Shown: positions 16,676 to 24,855, counted from the stretch's first letter. The stretch: 33,421 nucleotides of DNA from an uncultured Bacteroidales bacterium (GCA_902766625.1 CACXEH010000051.1:1-33421), one strand, 5' to 3'. Notes: generated from the sequence alone by a model not told the origin. Translations and numbers: made by a program.

Positions 16676-17877
16676 AATGTAGAGAAGTGTTGTCGGATAT
16701 AATTGTCTGCCCAGTCGTAAAAGTCGTAGAGCGTTGGGGTGATTTTGCCCTTCTTGCGCATGTCATTGATGGTATCGAGAGCTTTGCGGATGATTTTTGC
16801 CTCTACGGGTTGCAGTTTTTGCTGTATGCCTGTGCCGCACTTGTTGTAAAGCTGTGCTACATTTATATAATCCTTGCCATTGCTGACGGTATAAGGGAAA
16901 AGTCTTTTCTTTAGTTCTAATCCTTTTTCAGCCATCCACGCAGTACCGTCTTCACGGCTGATAAAAGTCTGCGGCAACCTGTTTCCGGGATTGAGAATGA
17001 CAGGCATGCAGACGGTTGTAAGAGGGTAGCCGACATAAAGCCAGCTTGTCGTAAATGCGGCGGGCTCATTGGTTCTCACACCTTGCACAAGGAGACACGA
17101 TGCTGTGCTGTGCCTGGGGATATAGTCGCGGAAGGGCATCATGGTGGTGTCTTTTTCGGTCTCGGGCATATTGTCAAGGAGATTGATGTGTGTCAGTCCG
17201 TGTGTGACGTATCTCGGGATATGTGTAATAAGGTATGTCGCATCGATGTTATCGTCTTTTTGTGCTTTTTTCATGAATTCCGCGATAGCGAGATATCGCT
17301 CGCACCCCTGATTCTTGGTCTGGTCTCCAGAAAAGCCGTAATTGGTGCGGAGGAGATATCCCTCTGGAGCGACGGATGGATCGTTGGCGTCATATTTTAC
17401 ATAACCATTGTTGCCGACCTCATAATACGCGCATCCGCCGTGAGCATCAATGACGCCATAGTTGGTATTGACACACAACGGGCGTTCGCGTTGGTCCAGA
17501 AATTTTTCAAAGTCTGCCAGTGTAGCGCATTCTCCTAAGGCGATGCGCATAATCTCTCCCTCAAGTTCTTCCTTCTCATTCTTCTCGTTGAGGTTGTAGT
17601 CCGCAGTGTTGATAATGGCAAAGCCTTTCTCGTTGTGTCCGCCCCAGATTTCCTGTGGTATCGTGTCACGGGCATTGGCGATGCCCACATAACGGTATAA
17701 TGTGCCTTGCCTTTCAATACAAATATTGCTGAGGAAACCTGTGTCGCGGTTCTTGAAGATCATGGGCCTGCCGTCTTTGCTGGCCTTAGACGTGATGATG
17801 ACCGAAGTGCACGCTAAAGCAGATGCAGATGAAACAATGGTGGCCAATATAAATGTGATAAGGTGTTTCATATTCAT
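16672..17877 (-). CDS. Secreted Ntn-type linear amide hydrolase (choloylglycine hydrolase / C45-like)
   Basis: A 401-residue protein with a signal peptide (MNMKHLITFILATIVSSASA). An alternative start is the second Met at 17871. Cleavage after SALA would expose Cys23, followed by TSVIITSKASKDGRPMIFKN. An N-terminal Cys followed by such a segment with Arg/Asn-Arg-Asp is the hallmark of Ntn amidases such as bile salt hydrolase, penicillin V acylase and C45-like acyltransferases. Signal peptide removal therefore doubles as activation. Also visible are NEKGFAIINTADYN and VNTNYGVIDAHGGCAYYEVG. Candidate substrates are conjugated bile salts, N-acyl amino acids or N-acyl-homoserine lactones; the sequence does not decide. 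It overlaps the upstream glycosyltransferase gene and mazG by 4 bases each, so it is embedded in that operon. Confidence 0.82.
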   Translation of the reverse strand: MNMKHLITFILATIVSSASALACTSVIITSKASKDGRPMIFKNRDTGFLSNICIERQGTLYRYVGIANARDTIPQEIWGGHNEKGFAIINTADYNLNEKNEKEELEGEIMRIALGECATLADFEKFLDQRERPLCVNTNYGVIDAHGGCAYYEVGNNGYVKYDANDPSVAPEGYLLRTNYGFSGDQTKNQGCERYLAIAEFMKKAQKDDNIDATYLITHIPRYVTHGLTHINLLDNMPETEKDTTMMPFRDYIPRHSTASCLLVQGVRTNEPAAFTTSWLYVGYPLTTVCMPVILNPGNRLPQTFISREDGTAWMAEKGLELKKRLFPYTVSNGKDYINVAQLYNKCGTGIQQKLQPVEAKIIRKALDTINDMRKKGKITPTLYDFYDWADNYIRQHFSTL

Positions 17878-19430
17878 TTAATTATTCGTGCCGGATTACC
17901 GCCAGCGATTGAAAAAGGTGGGATATCTTTGGTTACTACAGCTCCTGCGCCGATGACAGAGCCTTTGCCGATTGTGACGCCTGGGAGGATACATACATTC
18001 TCACCAATCCACACGTTTTCGCCGATAATAACCGGTCCTTTGCTGTAAATGGTTCTTGAGCGTGGTGGTGACATCAGTTCTTCTTCACTGTTTTTGCCGT
18101 GACTATGGTCGGTAATGAGCACATTGCTGCCAATCAATACATGATTGCCAATAATAATCTTGTTGGCTACACCGATATGGACTCTTGCATTAAGAGTGAC
18201 GTCGTTGCCGATGGTCAAATTAGGCGTATGGTCGGGTGTGTTGACACATTCCAAGCGCAATCCTTTTAGTGCGCTGAAATTGTCCCCGATAGAGATGTTC
18301 TTGCCGCCGTTGAGGAAATCAACACCTTCAACATTGCAGTTTTTGCCGACGTGTCCGATTTGGTATCTGAAACGGTTGGAGATAATTCTTGTGCGGATTT
18401 TCTTCCACAAGCGTGCCGCTTTGTCAGGCCAGATCAGAGCAAAGAAGTTGCTGATGATAAATGCCAGAATCTTATATACGGGCTTTGTAATCTTCTTCAC
18501 CCAGTGGGATATCATCTTGTATGAGAAGATAAATTTGATTGCAGACCAGATAATGCGGGCGATGCCTAATTCTTCTTTCATGATTTCCCATGCGTTGTCT
18601 AACTTGAAGTTGCATGGTTTTTTGAGAATGACATGATTGAAGAAATATGGAAAAACGAAATCGCTTATTTTATTCTTGAGCAGAATGAGAGAGTTGACAG
18701 AGATGCCGTTATCTTCAAATTCGTCATATATCTTTACGAGGTTTTTCACAAAGACTTCAAAGAGGTTGTATCCGCCGTTGTTCTGCGTTTGTGTTCCTGA
18801 ATCATAAAAGGGCAGATTGACAATGAGGTTTTCCTTGCCACGCAGTGCAGCGTGGAGGTGTGCAGGAACTTGGACGAGATGGGTGTCGAAGTATTTCTCC
18901 AGAGATATGTCGCGGACATACTCTGTCCTGTCAATATTGGAACTCATGTAAGTGATTCTTACATTGAGTTTGTTCAGAAACTCGTCTTGGTCATCATAAA
19001 TGCGGAATGTGTTTTTGCTGTTGCAGTTCAGACTCAGTTGCACAAGGCCGTAGTCCTCTTTCTCCAGATGGTCAATCAGCGTATTCAGATGACGTGTCTG
19101 GATGTAGTCATCATCACCAAGGAGCCATACGTATTTGGCTGTGGCTTTTCTGAAGCATTGTAAGAAATTGCGGTCTGCACCGATGTTTTCATCGTTGCGT
19201 AGATATACAAAATCCAGTTTCTCTTTATACTCATTGACAACCTGACTGGTGTTGTCGGTTGAACAGTTATCAGAAATGATAATTTCCATTCTGTCCAGGT
19301 CGGCAGGCTGAATGGTCATGAGCCGTTTGAATTGTTCTCTCAGACACTCTGCCCTGTTGTATGTGGGGATGCAGAGACTCAATACTTTTTGCTGAGGATT
19401 ATCGTATGAAAAACTTAATTGCTGTGCCAT
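17874..19430 (-). CDS. Family 2 glycosyltransferase fused to hexapeptide-repeat acyltransferase
   Basis: I use the ATG at 19430 (MAQQLSFSYDN), giving 518 residues. The frame is open to 19556, but that part lies inside the flippase gene. Residues 15-250 are a GT-A domain of family 2: LSLCIPTYNRAECLREQ, IIISDNCSTDNT and the metal-binding LLGDDDY (DDD near 106-108). A basic, partly hydrophobic linker follows (about 290-353). Residues 354-518 form a left-handed beta-helix of hexapeptide repeats (IGNDVTLNARVHIG, IIGNHVLIGSNVLITDHSHG, GPVIIGENVWIGENVCI, IGAGAVVTKDIPP), as in WcaF/maltose acetyltransferases, with DHSH holding the expected catalytic His. It overlaps the flippase by 16 bases and the amidohydrolase by 4. 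It likely adds a sugar and O-acylates the same glycan. Confidence 0.88.
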   Translation of the reverse strand: MAQQLSFSYDNPQQKVLSLCIPTYNRAECLREQFKRLMTIQPADLDRMEIIISDNCSTDNTSQVVNEYKEKLDFVYLRNDENIGADRNFLQCFRKATAKYVWLLGDDDYIQTRHLNTLIDHLEKEDYGLVQLSLNCNSKNTFRIYDDQDEFLNKLNVRITYMSSNIDRTEYVRDISLEKYFDTHLVQVPAHLHAALRGKENLIVNLPFYDSGTQTQNNGGYNLFEVFVKNLVKIYDEFEDNGISVNSLILLKNKISDFVFPYFFNHVILKKPCNFKLDNAWEIMKEELGIARIIWSAIKFIFSYKMISHWVKKITKPVYKILAFIISNFFALIWPDKAARLWKKIRTRIISNRFRYQIGHVGKNCNVEGVDFLNGGKNISIGDNFSALKGLRLECVNTPDHTPNLTIGNDVTLNARVHIGVANKIIIGNHVLIGSNVLITDHSHGKNSEEELMSPPRSRTIYSKGPVIIGENVWIGENVCILPGVTIGKGSVIGAGAVVTKDIPPFSIAGGNPARIIK

Positions 19431-20764
19431 AAGTCTCTTTTTGTTTTGAAGATGATGTAAGCCCAGGGCATTAGTGCGAGGGTGATAAGACAGTAACCCG
19501 TTGTGATGCCGTTGACGCCCCATATCCTTCCTATTAATAATGTGGAGATGCAGCAAAGTATTGCTGTAACGATAGAATATATAAGATAAGGCTCTTGTTT
19601 ATGACATCGCAGATAGGTCGCCCATGCTGTGATAAACTGATTGGCAAATTCTGGAATCATCATCATAATCATAGGGATGTAGGGGAGAAAACGCTCCGCC
19701 AGATTGACATTGGTGATGGTTATGCCGAAATGCCTGAATATGAAAATAAACATGAAGAATCCTGCCAGACATACCGCATTGACACTGACGGCTTGGCGCA
19801 CCGTGAAGTAGAATAGGCGGTCTAATTGTGAATACTGTTTCTTCTCGATTAGTCCGGAATAAATGGGTATTTTGGTAGAGGTCCAGCTGTAGGTCAGTGC
19901 TTGGATACCGGTAAGGACTGTCAGGGTCATTCCCATTTGTCCTGCCGCAACGGCACCATTGGTGGCGAATATTGTCGGACTGAATAATTGGAAGATGAAA
20001 TATCCGCTGACCCAACTCACTGCTATTTTCCACTGGAAAGGCAATATCTCTTTAATGTAAGAAATCCGTTCCGTGACCTTTATCTTGTATATATTCCAAA
20101 CTATTTTGCCCAATGGCGTGCATAAGAGGAAGATGGCTGACACCAGGATGTACACGATGTTTCCGATACTTAAAGCGTAAAGTTTTGCGCCTAATGCAAA
20201 ACTGACCAATACGCTGATGAGGTAAAACGTGTATTTATAGAAATAGTATTTCTGTACATCCTTGACTTTGCCCAGTCCTTGAAGATAGGAGAAAACAGGT
20301 GTTATCAAAAGGTTCAGCGCTGTGGTGAAACACAATATCAGCCACGGGATTTGCCAGTTGATGTCATTGTCGGCTTCCCCGAAATGGTAAAAAAACGAAT
20401 AGCCGCCGATGATTAAGGCTACCAGCAGAATGCAGGAAAAGAAGATGTACCATTTCGTACAGAAATGAAGCATGGATGACAGTCTGGAGCGGTATCTTTC
20501 TTCGCCAATAAGCATGGAATCATCCCACTGGAGATGTGCCACGTCATGCGCGACATACTGGGTGATGACGGTGTTCATACCCAGTTCAAAGAATACCTGT
20601 ATGGCGAGAATGCTCTTGAATGTGTAGTAGTAGCCTTGTTCTTCCGCACTCAGACATTTCAGGATGAATAATGCAGTGAGAAACCCTCCTCCGGCGGATA
20701 CCATTTGTCCTGCAGAGGAATATGCTATTGATTTGTCAATGCCGAGTTTCTTTGCTAACCACAT
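19415..20764 (-). CDS. Wzx-type lipid-linked oligosaccharide flippase
   Basis: A 449-residue inner membrane protein with about 12 hydrophobic segments, belonging to the polysaccharide-transport branch of the MOP/MATE exporters. The N-terminus (IAYSSAGQMVSAGGGFLTAL then LKCLSAEEQGYYYTFKSILA) is typical: a first helix, a short loop with EEQG-Y, then a second helix. It would move an undecaprenyl-linked glycan across the inner membrane. It starts 14 bases after the transketolase C-half and its end overlaps the glycosyltransferase-acyltransferase gene by 16 bases. No Wzy polymerase or initiating transferase is in the window, so it may work with a short glycan, for example for protein O-glycosylation, or with genes elsewhere. 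Confidence 0.85.
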   Translation of the reverse strand: MWLAKKLGIDKSIAYSSAGQMVSAGGGFLTALFILKCLSAEEQGYYYTFKSILAIQVFFELGMNTVITQYVAHDVAHLQWDDSMLIGEERYRSRLSSMLHFCTKWYIFFSCILLVALIIGGYSFFYHFGEADNDINWQIPWLILCFTTALNLLITPVFSYLQGLGKVKDVQKYYFYKYTFYLISVLVSFALGAKLYALSIGNIVYILVSAIFLLCTPLGKIVWNIYKIKVTERISYIKEILPFQWKIAVSWVSGYFIFQLFSPTIFATNGAVAAGQMGMTLTVLTGIQALTYSWTSTKIPIYSGLIEKKQYSQLDRLFYFTVRQAVSVNAVCLAGFFMFIFIFRHFGITITNVNLAERFLPYIPMIMMMIPEFANQFITAWATYLRCHKQEPYLIYSIVTAILCCISTLLIGRIWGVNGITTGYCLITLALMPWAYIIFKTKRDLWHSN

Positions 20765-20778
20765 ATTAAATTAAGATG

Positions 20779-21690
20779 TTATTCAAACAGGCTTTTCTGC
20801 AATGTGATATGTGTGAATTCGCGGAGATATTGCTGGTTTCCTGCGATGTATATAAATTGTTCGTCAATCTCCAGACGACGCACTTTCGGGAATTGCTTGA
20901 TCTTTCCTTCTGTGTACAGGTCGCTTAGTTGTTCCAACAAGGCAGAGGCAACGCCGCTGCTTTTCTGATGTTCATCCATCACGATGAGGTTGGAATGCCT
21001 TGAAGCCAACTTCTGTAATTGGTCTTTGTTGACGGGCTTTACAAACGGTATGCTGTAAACGGCAGTGTCGATGTTGTTTTCTTTAATCCAATTAACGGCA
21101 TAGTACATCACCGAACCGGAGGCGATGACAGCCGATGTGCTGTTGCTGTCTTGATAACAGTGTATGTCGCCTATCTTCAGGGAGTAAGGTTCTGTATAGA
21201 TTTCTTTCTCCCCGGCTTTGCCCAAGCGGATATACATGCATCCGTTGTATTGTGCCGATATATGTGTGATTGCTTTTGCTTCAGATGGATCCGACGGGGA
21301 GCAGATGACCATGTTGGGTAACGTCCTCATCATGCCGATGTCCTCTGTAGCGTGATGTGATACGCCAGAACTTCCATATGCGAATCCGGCTCCGACAGAT
21401 ACTACTTTTACGTTTCCGTTATAGTAACATACGTCATTGCGTATTTGTTCAATACAGCGCAGGGTCGGGAAGTTACCGATAGAGTAAAGGTACACATTAT
21501 ATCCGTTCATGGCCAGACCGCTGGCAATGCCAACCATGTTTTGCTCGCAGATGCCTACGTTAATAAAGCGGTCTGGATATGCTTCGGCGAATGGCGTGAC
21601 AACATTATAGCCTAAGTCTCCAATGAGAAGAAATATTTTGTCGTTGGTCTTCGCCTCTTCAATCAGTTGCTTGATAAATGCTGTTCTCAT
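20779..21690 (-). CDS. Transketolase-like enzyme, C-terminal subunit
   Basis: A 303-residue protein covering the pyrimidine-binding domain and the C-terminal domain of transketolase. Residues 1-165 hold NVGICEQNMVGIASGLAMNG, where Glu49 is the residue expected to contact the thiamine diphosphate pyrimidine, and SHHATEDIGMMRTLPNMVI. Residues about 180-303 are the transketolase C-terminal domain (IPFVKPVNKDQL, IVMDEHQKSSGVASALLEQL). It overlaps the N-half by 4 bases (ATGA), so both halves should be made in equal amounts and form one enzyme. Together they total about 570 residues, shorter than the roughly 660 of housekeeping transketolase. Position after a CDP-glucose dehydratase suggests a sugar-nucleotide substrate rather than pentose phosphates; that is inference. 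Confidence 0.88.
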   Translation of the reverse strand: MRTAFIKQLIEEAKTNDKIFLLIGDLGYNVVTPFAEAYPDRFINVGICEQNMVGIASGLAMNGYNVYLYSIGNFPTLRCIEQIRNDVCYYNGNVKVVSVGAGFAYGSSGVSHHATEDIGMMRTLPNMVICSPSDPSEAKAITHISAQYNGCMYIRLGKAGEKEIYTEPYSLKIGDIHCYQDSNSTSAVIASGSVMYYAVNWIKENNIDTAVYSIPFVKPVNKDQLQKLASRHSNLIVMDEHQKSSGVASALLEQLSDLYTEGKIKQFPKVRRLEIDEQFIYIAGNQQYLREFTHITLQKSLFE

Positions 21691-22496
21691 TTTAGTTCTT
21701 CTTTTGCGGCTTGGAGCTCCTCGTCGTCAGGGTTGTGGTAATGCCACATGAGTTTGTTTTCAATAAAACTTACCCCTTTGCCTTTAATCGTGTTGGCTAT
21801 GATTACTGTGGGTTTTTCCTTTTCGCTTTTGAATTGCGTCAAGGCATTCTCTATTTCGCCAAAGTTGTGTCCGTCAATCTCAATGACGTTCCAATGGAAA
21901 TCTCTGAATTTTTCTGCGAGAGGGGCAATGTCCAAGATGTCTTTGACGTCACCCATGCTTTGTATTTTGTTGTAGTCGACAATCAGACAGAGATTAGATG
22001 TCTTGTGGTGTCCGGCAAAGAGTATTGCTTCCCAGTTTGAACCTTCGTCAAGCTCGCCGTCGCCTGTGAGGCAGATGACGTCATAATCGTTGCGGCTGAC
22101 CTTGGAGGCTATCGCCTGACCGATGGCTATGGGCAGTCCGTGACCCAGGCTTCCTGTTGAAATCTCCACGCCCGGCACTTTGTGGCTGCAGTGTGTGTAG
22201 TACACAGAGCCGTTGTCACCATAAGTGCTTTTAAGTTCTTCTGCATTGATATATCCTGTCAGTGCCAAAGTTGCGTAAAGTGATGCGCAACAATGACCTT
22301 TGCTCAGTATAAAACGGTCGCGCCTGGGCGAGTCTATGTTTTCAGGCGATATGTTGATGATGTCACCGCCATAGATGACAGTCAGGATGTCTGCCATGGA
22401 CAATGCCCCTCCTGTGTGCGAAGAACGGGCGTGATGCGCCAACTCTAGTGAGAGTATTCTGATTTTCTTGGACAGGTCAATATAGTTTTGCTGCAT
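21687..22496 (-). CDS. Transketolase-like enzyme, N-terminal (ThDP-binding) subunit
   Basis: A 269-residue protein matching the thiamine diphosphate-binding half of transketolase. Visible features are SSHTGGALSMADIL (25-38), SKGHCCASLYATL (65-77), STGSLGHGLPIAIG (113-126), and the ThDP/Mg motif GDGELDEG ... CLIVDYN (145-175). Catalytic His residues expected near SSHTGG and KGH are present. The ATG overlaps the end of the CDP-glucose dehydratase by 20 bases, and the C-half overlaps its own stop. Split transketolases of this kind often sit in surface-polysaccharide or secondary-metabolite clusters and transfer two-carbon ketol units. The acceptor is not evident from sequence. Confidence 0.88.
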   Translation of the reverse strand: MQQNYIDLSKKIRILSLELAHHARSSHTGGALSMADILTVIYGGDIINISPENIDSPRRDRFILSKGHCCASLYATLALTGYINAEELKSTYGDNGSVYYTHCSHKVPGVEISTGSLGHGLPIAIGQAIASKVSRNDYDVICLTGDGELDEGSNWEAILFAGHHKTSNLCLIVDYNKIQSMGDVKDILDIAPLAEKFRDFHWNVIEIDGHNFGEIENALTQFKSEKEKPTVIIANTIKGKGVSFIENKLMWHYHNPDDEELQAAKEELK

Positions 22497-23577
22497 GAGG
22501 CTGACTCTTATTTATATATTTTTCTATCTGTTCCGCACAGATGTTGTATACGTCTTCCTTAGTGTATCGTTTATACCAGTCTACGGTGTAGTGGATGGCT
22601 TCGTCCAGATTAAGTCTTGGTTGCCAGTCCAGTCGTGTCTTGGCTTTGTCTATGTTGAGTGTCAGAAGATTTGCTTCGTGGAGGTCTTTGGGGTTGGATA
22701 CATCTTTCAAATGCCCTGAACCATATTCTGCGACTACCTTACTTGCCACGTCCCATACGGTGGCGATGCCGTTGTTTTGTGGTCCGAAATTCCATGCCTC
22801 GCAATATTCTGTCGGGTTTTCCCACATTTTTTTAGCCAGAAGGAGATATCCGCTGAGTGGCTCCAGCACGTGTTGCCATGGTCTGACAGCCTTTGGTGAG
22901 CGTATCTCAATGTCTTCTCCATTTTCCAAAGCCCGGATGCAGTCGGGGATGATACGGTCTTTTGACCAGTCGCCACCGCCAATGACATTGCCGGCTCTCA
23001 CACTGGCAAGACTCATGCCATGCTCACTGTATTTCTCCGGGTTGAAGAAACTGCGGCGCCAGGAAGCGATGGCTATCTCTGCCGCGCCTTTGCTGGCAGA
23101 ATAGGGGTCATAGCCGCCCAGAGGGTCGTCTTCACGATAGCCTTGCAGTTGTTCTTTGTTCTCATAACATTTGTCTGTCGTCACCATGACACCGACTTTG
23201 ACGCTCGGAGTGATGCGGATGGCCTCCATGACATTTATGGTGCCGATGACGTTGGTCTCAAATGTGTCTAAGGGGTAGGCGTAGCTTACACGTACTAATG
23301 GTTGTGCAGCAAGGTGAAAGACGATGTCGGGTTGCCAGTCTGATATGATTTCTTTGAGCCAGTGTCCGTTACGGATATCGGCACGGGTGTCGTAGTCCAA
23401 CCGTTGGCTGAGGCCGGCAAGCGCATAGTTGTCTTTCTCCGTTAGTTCATCCTGGGCTATGCCTGCCACGACAGCTCCCATCTGTTGGAGCCAAATGGTC
23501 AGCCATGACCCTTTGAAACCTGTGTGCCCTGTCACGAGGACGCGCTTGCCCTTATAGAAGTTGTATAATTCTTTCAT
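22477..23577 (-). CDS. rfbG: CDP-glucose 4,6-dehydratase
   Basis: A 366-residue short-chain dehydrogenase/reductase of the sugar-nucleotide type. It converts CDP-D-glucose to CDP-4-keto-6-deoxy-D-glucose, the entry point to CDP-linked deoxy and branched sugars. Family wording is strong: GHTGFKGSWLTIWL (17-30, NAD binding), HLAAQPLVRVSY (88-99), TTDKCYEN (133-140), the catalytic PYSASKGAAE (158-167, Tyr159 and Lys163), and VRAGNVIGGGDWSKDRIIPD. It directly abuts the kinase gene upstream and overlaps the transketolase N-half by 20 bases. The partner cytidylyltransferase (rfbF) that would make CDP-glucose is not in the window and must be elsewhere if the enzyme works as named. Confidence 0.95.
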   Translation of the reverse strand: MKELYNFYKGKRVLVTGHTGFKGSWLTIWLQQMGAVVAGIAQDELTEKDNYALAGLSQRLDYDTRADIRNGHWLKEIISDWQPDIVFHLAAQPLVRVSYAYPLDTFETNVIGTINVMEAIRITPSVKVGVMVTTDKCYENKEQLQGYREDDPLGGYDPYSASKGAAEIAIASWRRSFFNPEKYSEHGMSLASVRAGNVIGGGDWSKDRIIPDCIRALENGEDIEIRSPKAVRPWQHVLEPLSGYLLLAKKMWENPTEYCEAWNFGPQNNGIATVWDVASKVVAEYGSGHLKDVSNPKDLHEANLLTLNIDKAKTRLDWQPRLNLDEAIHYTVDWYKRYTKEDVYNICAEQIEKYINKSQPHAAKLY

Positions 23578-24681
23578 TTATGATTTGTTAGCAAGACATT
23601 CCCGGATAAATGCCGCCATCTGGTCTTTTTGCTCCGTGACACTTTTATACAGTTTGAACTGGTTTCTCGTCCTGTCAAGGTTAAGTTCAGGATAAGTTAT
23701 CTTGTAGTAGGTGTCTCCGTTCAGATAATCGGTCAGGAACCTGACAGCCTGCATATAGGGGAACAACTGGGCTGCGTATGGAATATTCTCAATCTCCACG
23801 GGAAGTAAGAAGCTGCCGGCTGTCTCCATATAGCCTTTAATGAATGCTTTGAAGATGGACATATTAAAACTTACTTTGTTCATGTCAGCATCGTCTTCGT
23901 TTGTGGTACTTGCCGCTGTGCGCAGGAAATCGCCCACATCAGAGAAAATGAAGTTTGGCATGACGGTGTCAAGGTCGATGACACACAATACATTGCCATC
24001 TTCGTCAAAAAGCAGGTTGTTGACTTTGGTGTCGCAGTGACATATGCGTTTGGGCAGTTTGCCTTCACGGTACAGCCGCTCGCCAAGGCACATCTCTTCC
24101 GCGTCTTTTAGGATGTCGTTGACGAGGTCCTGCACTTTGGAAAGGCGGTGAACTTTGTCTTCCTGAACGGCATCTTTGAGTTGCTTGATGCGAAATTCCA
24201 TGTTATGGAAATTTGGTATACTCTCACCCAACTCTGTGTCGATGTCTGCCAGCATTGCCTGAAAATCACCGAAGGACTTGCCCACTTCGTATGATGTCTC
24301 AGGTGTTACTTCCGACTTGCTCTTTGACGGGATGAAAACCATCATGCGCCAATATTTGCCATTGTCGTCGCGATAGTAATATTTCCCGCTGTCTTTCAGT
24401 GGAATGAACGTGAGGACGTGTCTGTCGATGTCTGTCATGCCCATGTCCTCATATTTTCTGCGGATATGATTGACCACCGTGATGATGTTGTCCATTAGCA
24501 TGTCAACGTCCTCAAATATGTTGTTGTTGATATGTTGCAATACGTAGTCCGGCGTGTCTTCCTCACTGGTGTATACGCGGTAGGAGTCGTTGATCAGTCC
24601 TTTTTCCATGGGCTTGAAATCAGAGACGGTACCCCGGATGTTAAATTGCGAGACAATTTTGTTCAAAAGATGTTGTTCCAT
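23578..24681 (-). CDS. NahK-type sugar 1-kinase (aminoglycoside phosphotransferase fold)
   Basis: A 367-residue protein of the APH/choline kinase fold. It has an N-lobe with EKGLINDSYRVY (26-36) and YVLQHINNNIF (46-56), a catalytic loop HCDTKVNN (215-222, Asp217) and a metal-binding motif VIDLDTVMPN (234-243). The sequence DTKxNNxLxD...VCVIDLDTVMP is close to N-acetylhexosamine 1-kinase (NahK), which makes HexNAc-1-phosphate by anomeric phosphorylation. It is the first gene of the sugar operon, touching rfbG with no spacer, so it may provide a sugar-1-phosphate for nucleotide activation. The real substrate could be glucose or another hexose. The -7 box at 24705-24712 would give an 18-base leader. 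Confidence 0.82.
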   Translation of the reverse strand: MEQHLLNKIVSQFNIRGTVSDFKPMEKGLINDSYRVYTSEEDTPDYVLQHINNNIFEDVDMLMDNIITVVNHIRRKYEDMGMTDIDRHVLTFIPLKDSGKYYYRDDNGKYWRMMVFIPSKSKSEVTPETSYEVGKSFGDFQAMLADIDTELGESIPNFHNMEFRIKQLKDAVQEDKVHRLSKVQDLVNDILKDAEEMCLGERLYREGKLPKRICHCDTKVNNLLFDEDGNVLCVIDLDTVMPNFIFSDVGDFLRTAASTTNEDDADMNKVSFNMSIFKAFIKGYMETAGSFLLPVEIENIPYAAQLFPYMQAVRFLTDYLNGDTYYKITYPELNLDRTRNQFKLYKSVTEQKDQMAAFIRECLANKS

Positions 24682-24704
24682 TTTTGTGCTGATATAATTT
24701 TGAA

Positions 24705-24712
24705 CAAAGTTA
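24705..24712 (-). promoter_or_regulatory. -7 box for the sugar operon
   Basis: Minus-strand TAACTTTG matches TAnnTTTG and lies 24 bases before the ATG of the NahK-like gene. No -33 element is clear. It probably drives the kinase-to-mazG transcript. Confidence 0.5.
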
Positions 24713-24792
24713 ATAAAAATATAAAAGACACAGCGTGCTTTGCGCGCGATAAATGTGGATAAAAAAGAAGGTTAATCCCGTATGTGTGTCGG

Positions 24793-24855
24793 TTCCATGG
24801 GCTGGAATATAAATTCCATAGGCTGGAACGTATATTCCATGGGATGGAATATAAA
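24793..24855. repeat. Three tandem 21-base dyad units (array B)
   Basis: Units start at 24793, 24814 and 24835, exactly 21 bases apart: TTCCATGGGCTGGAA, TTCCATAGGCTGGAA and TTCCATGGGATGGAA, each followed by a six-base A/T-rich linker. The first unit is identical over 15 bases to the first unit of array A at 12911. The array sits between the divergent promoters of the sugar operon (24705-24712) and uxaC (24920-24927), about 80 and 65 bases from each. Confidence 0.9.
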
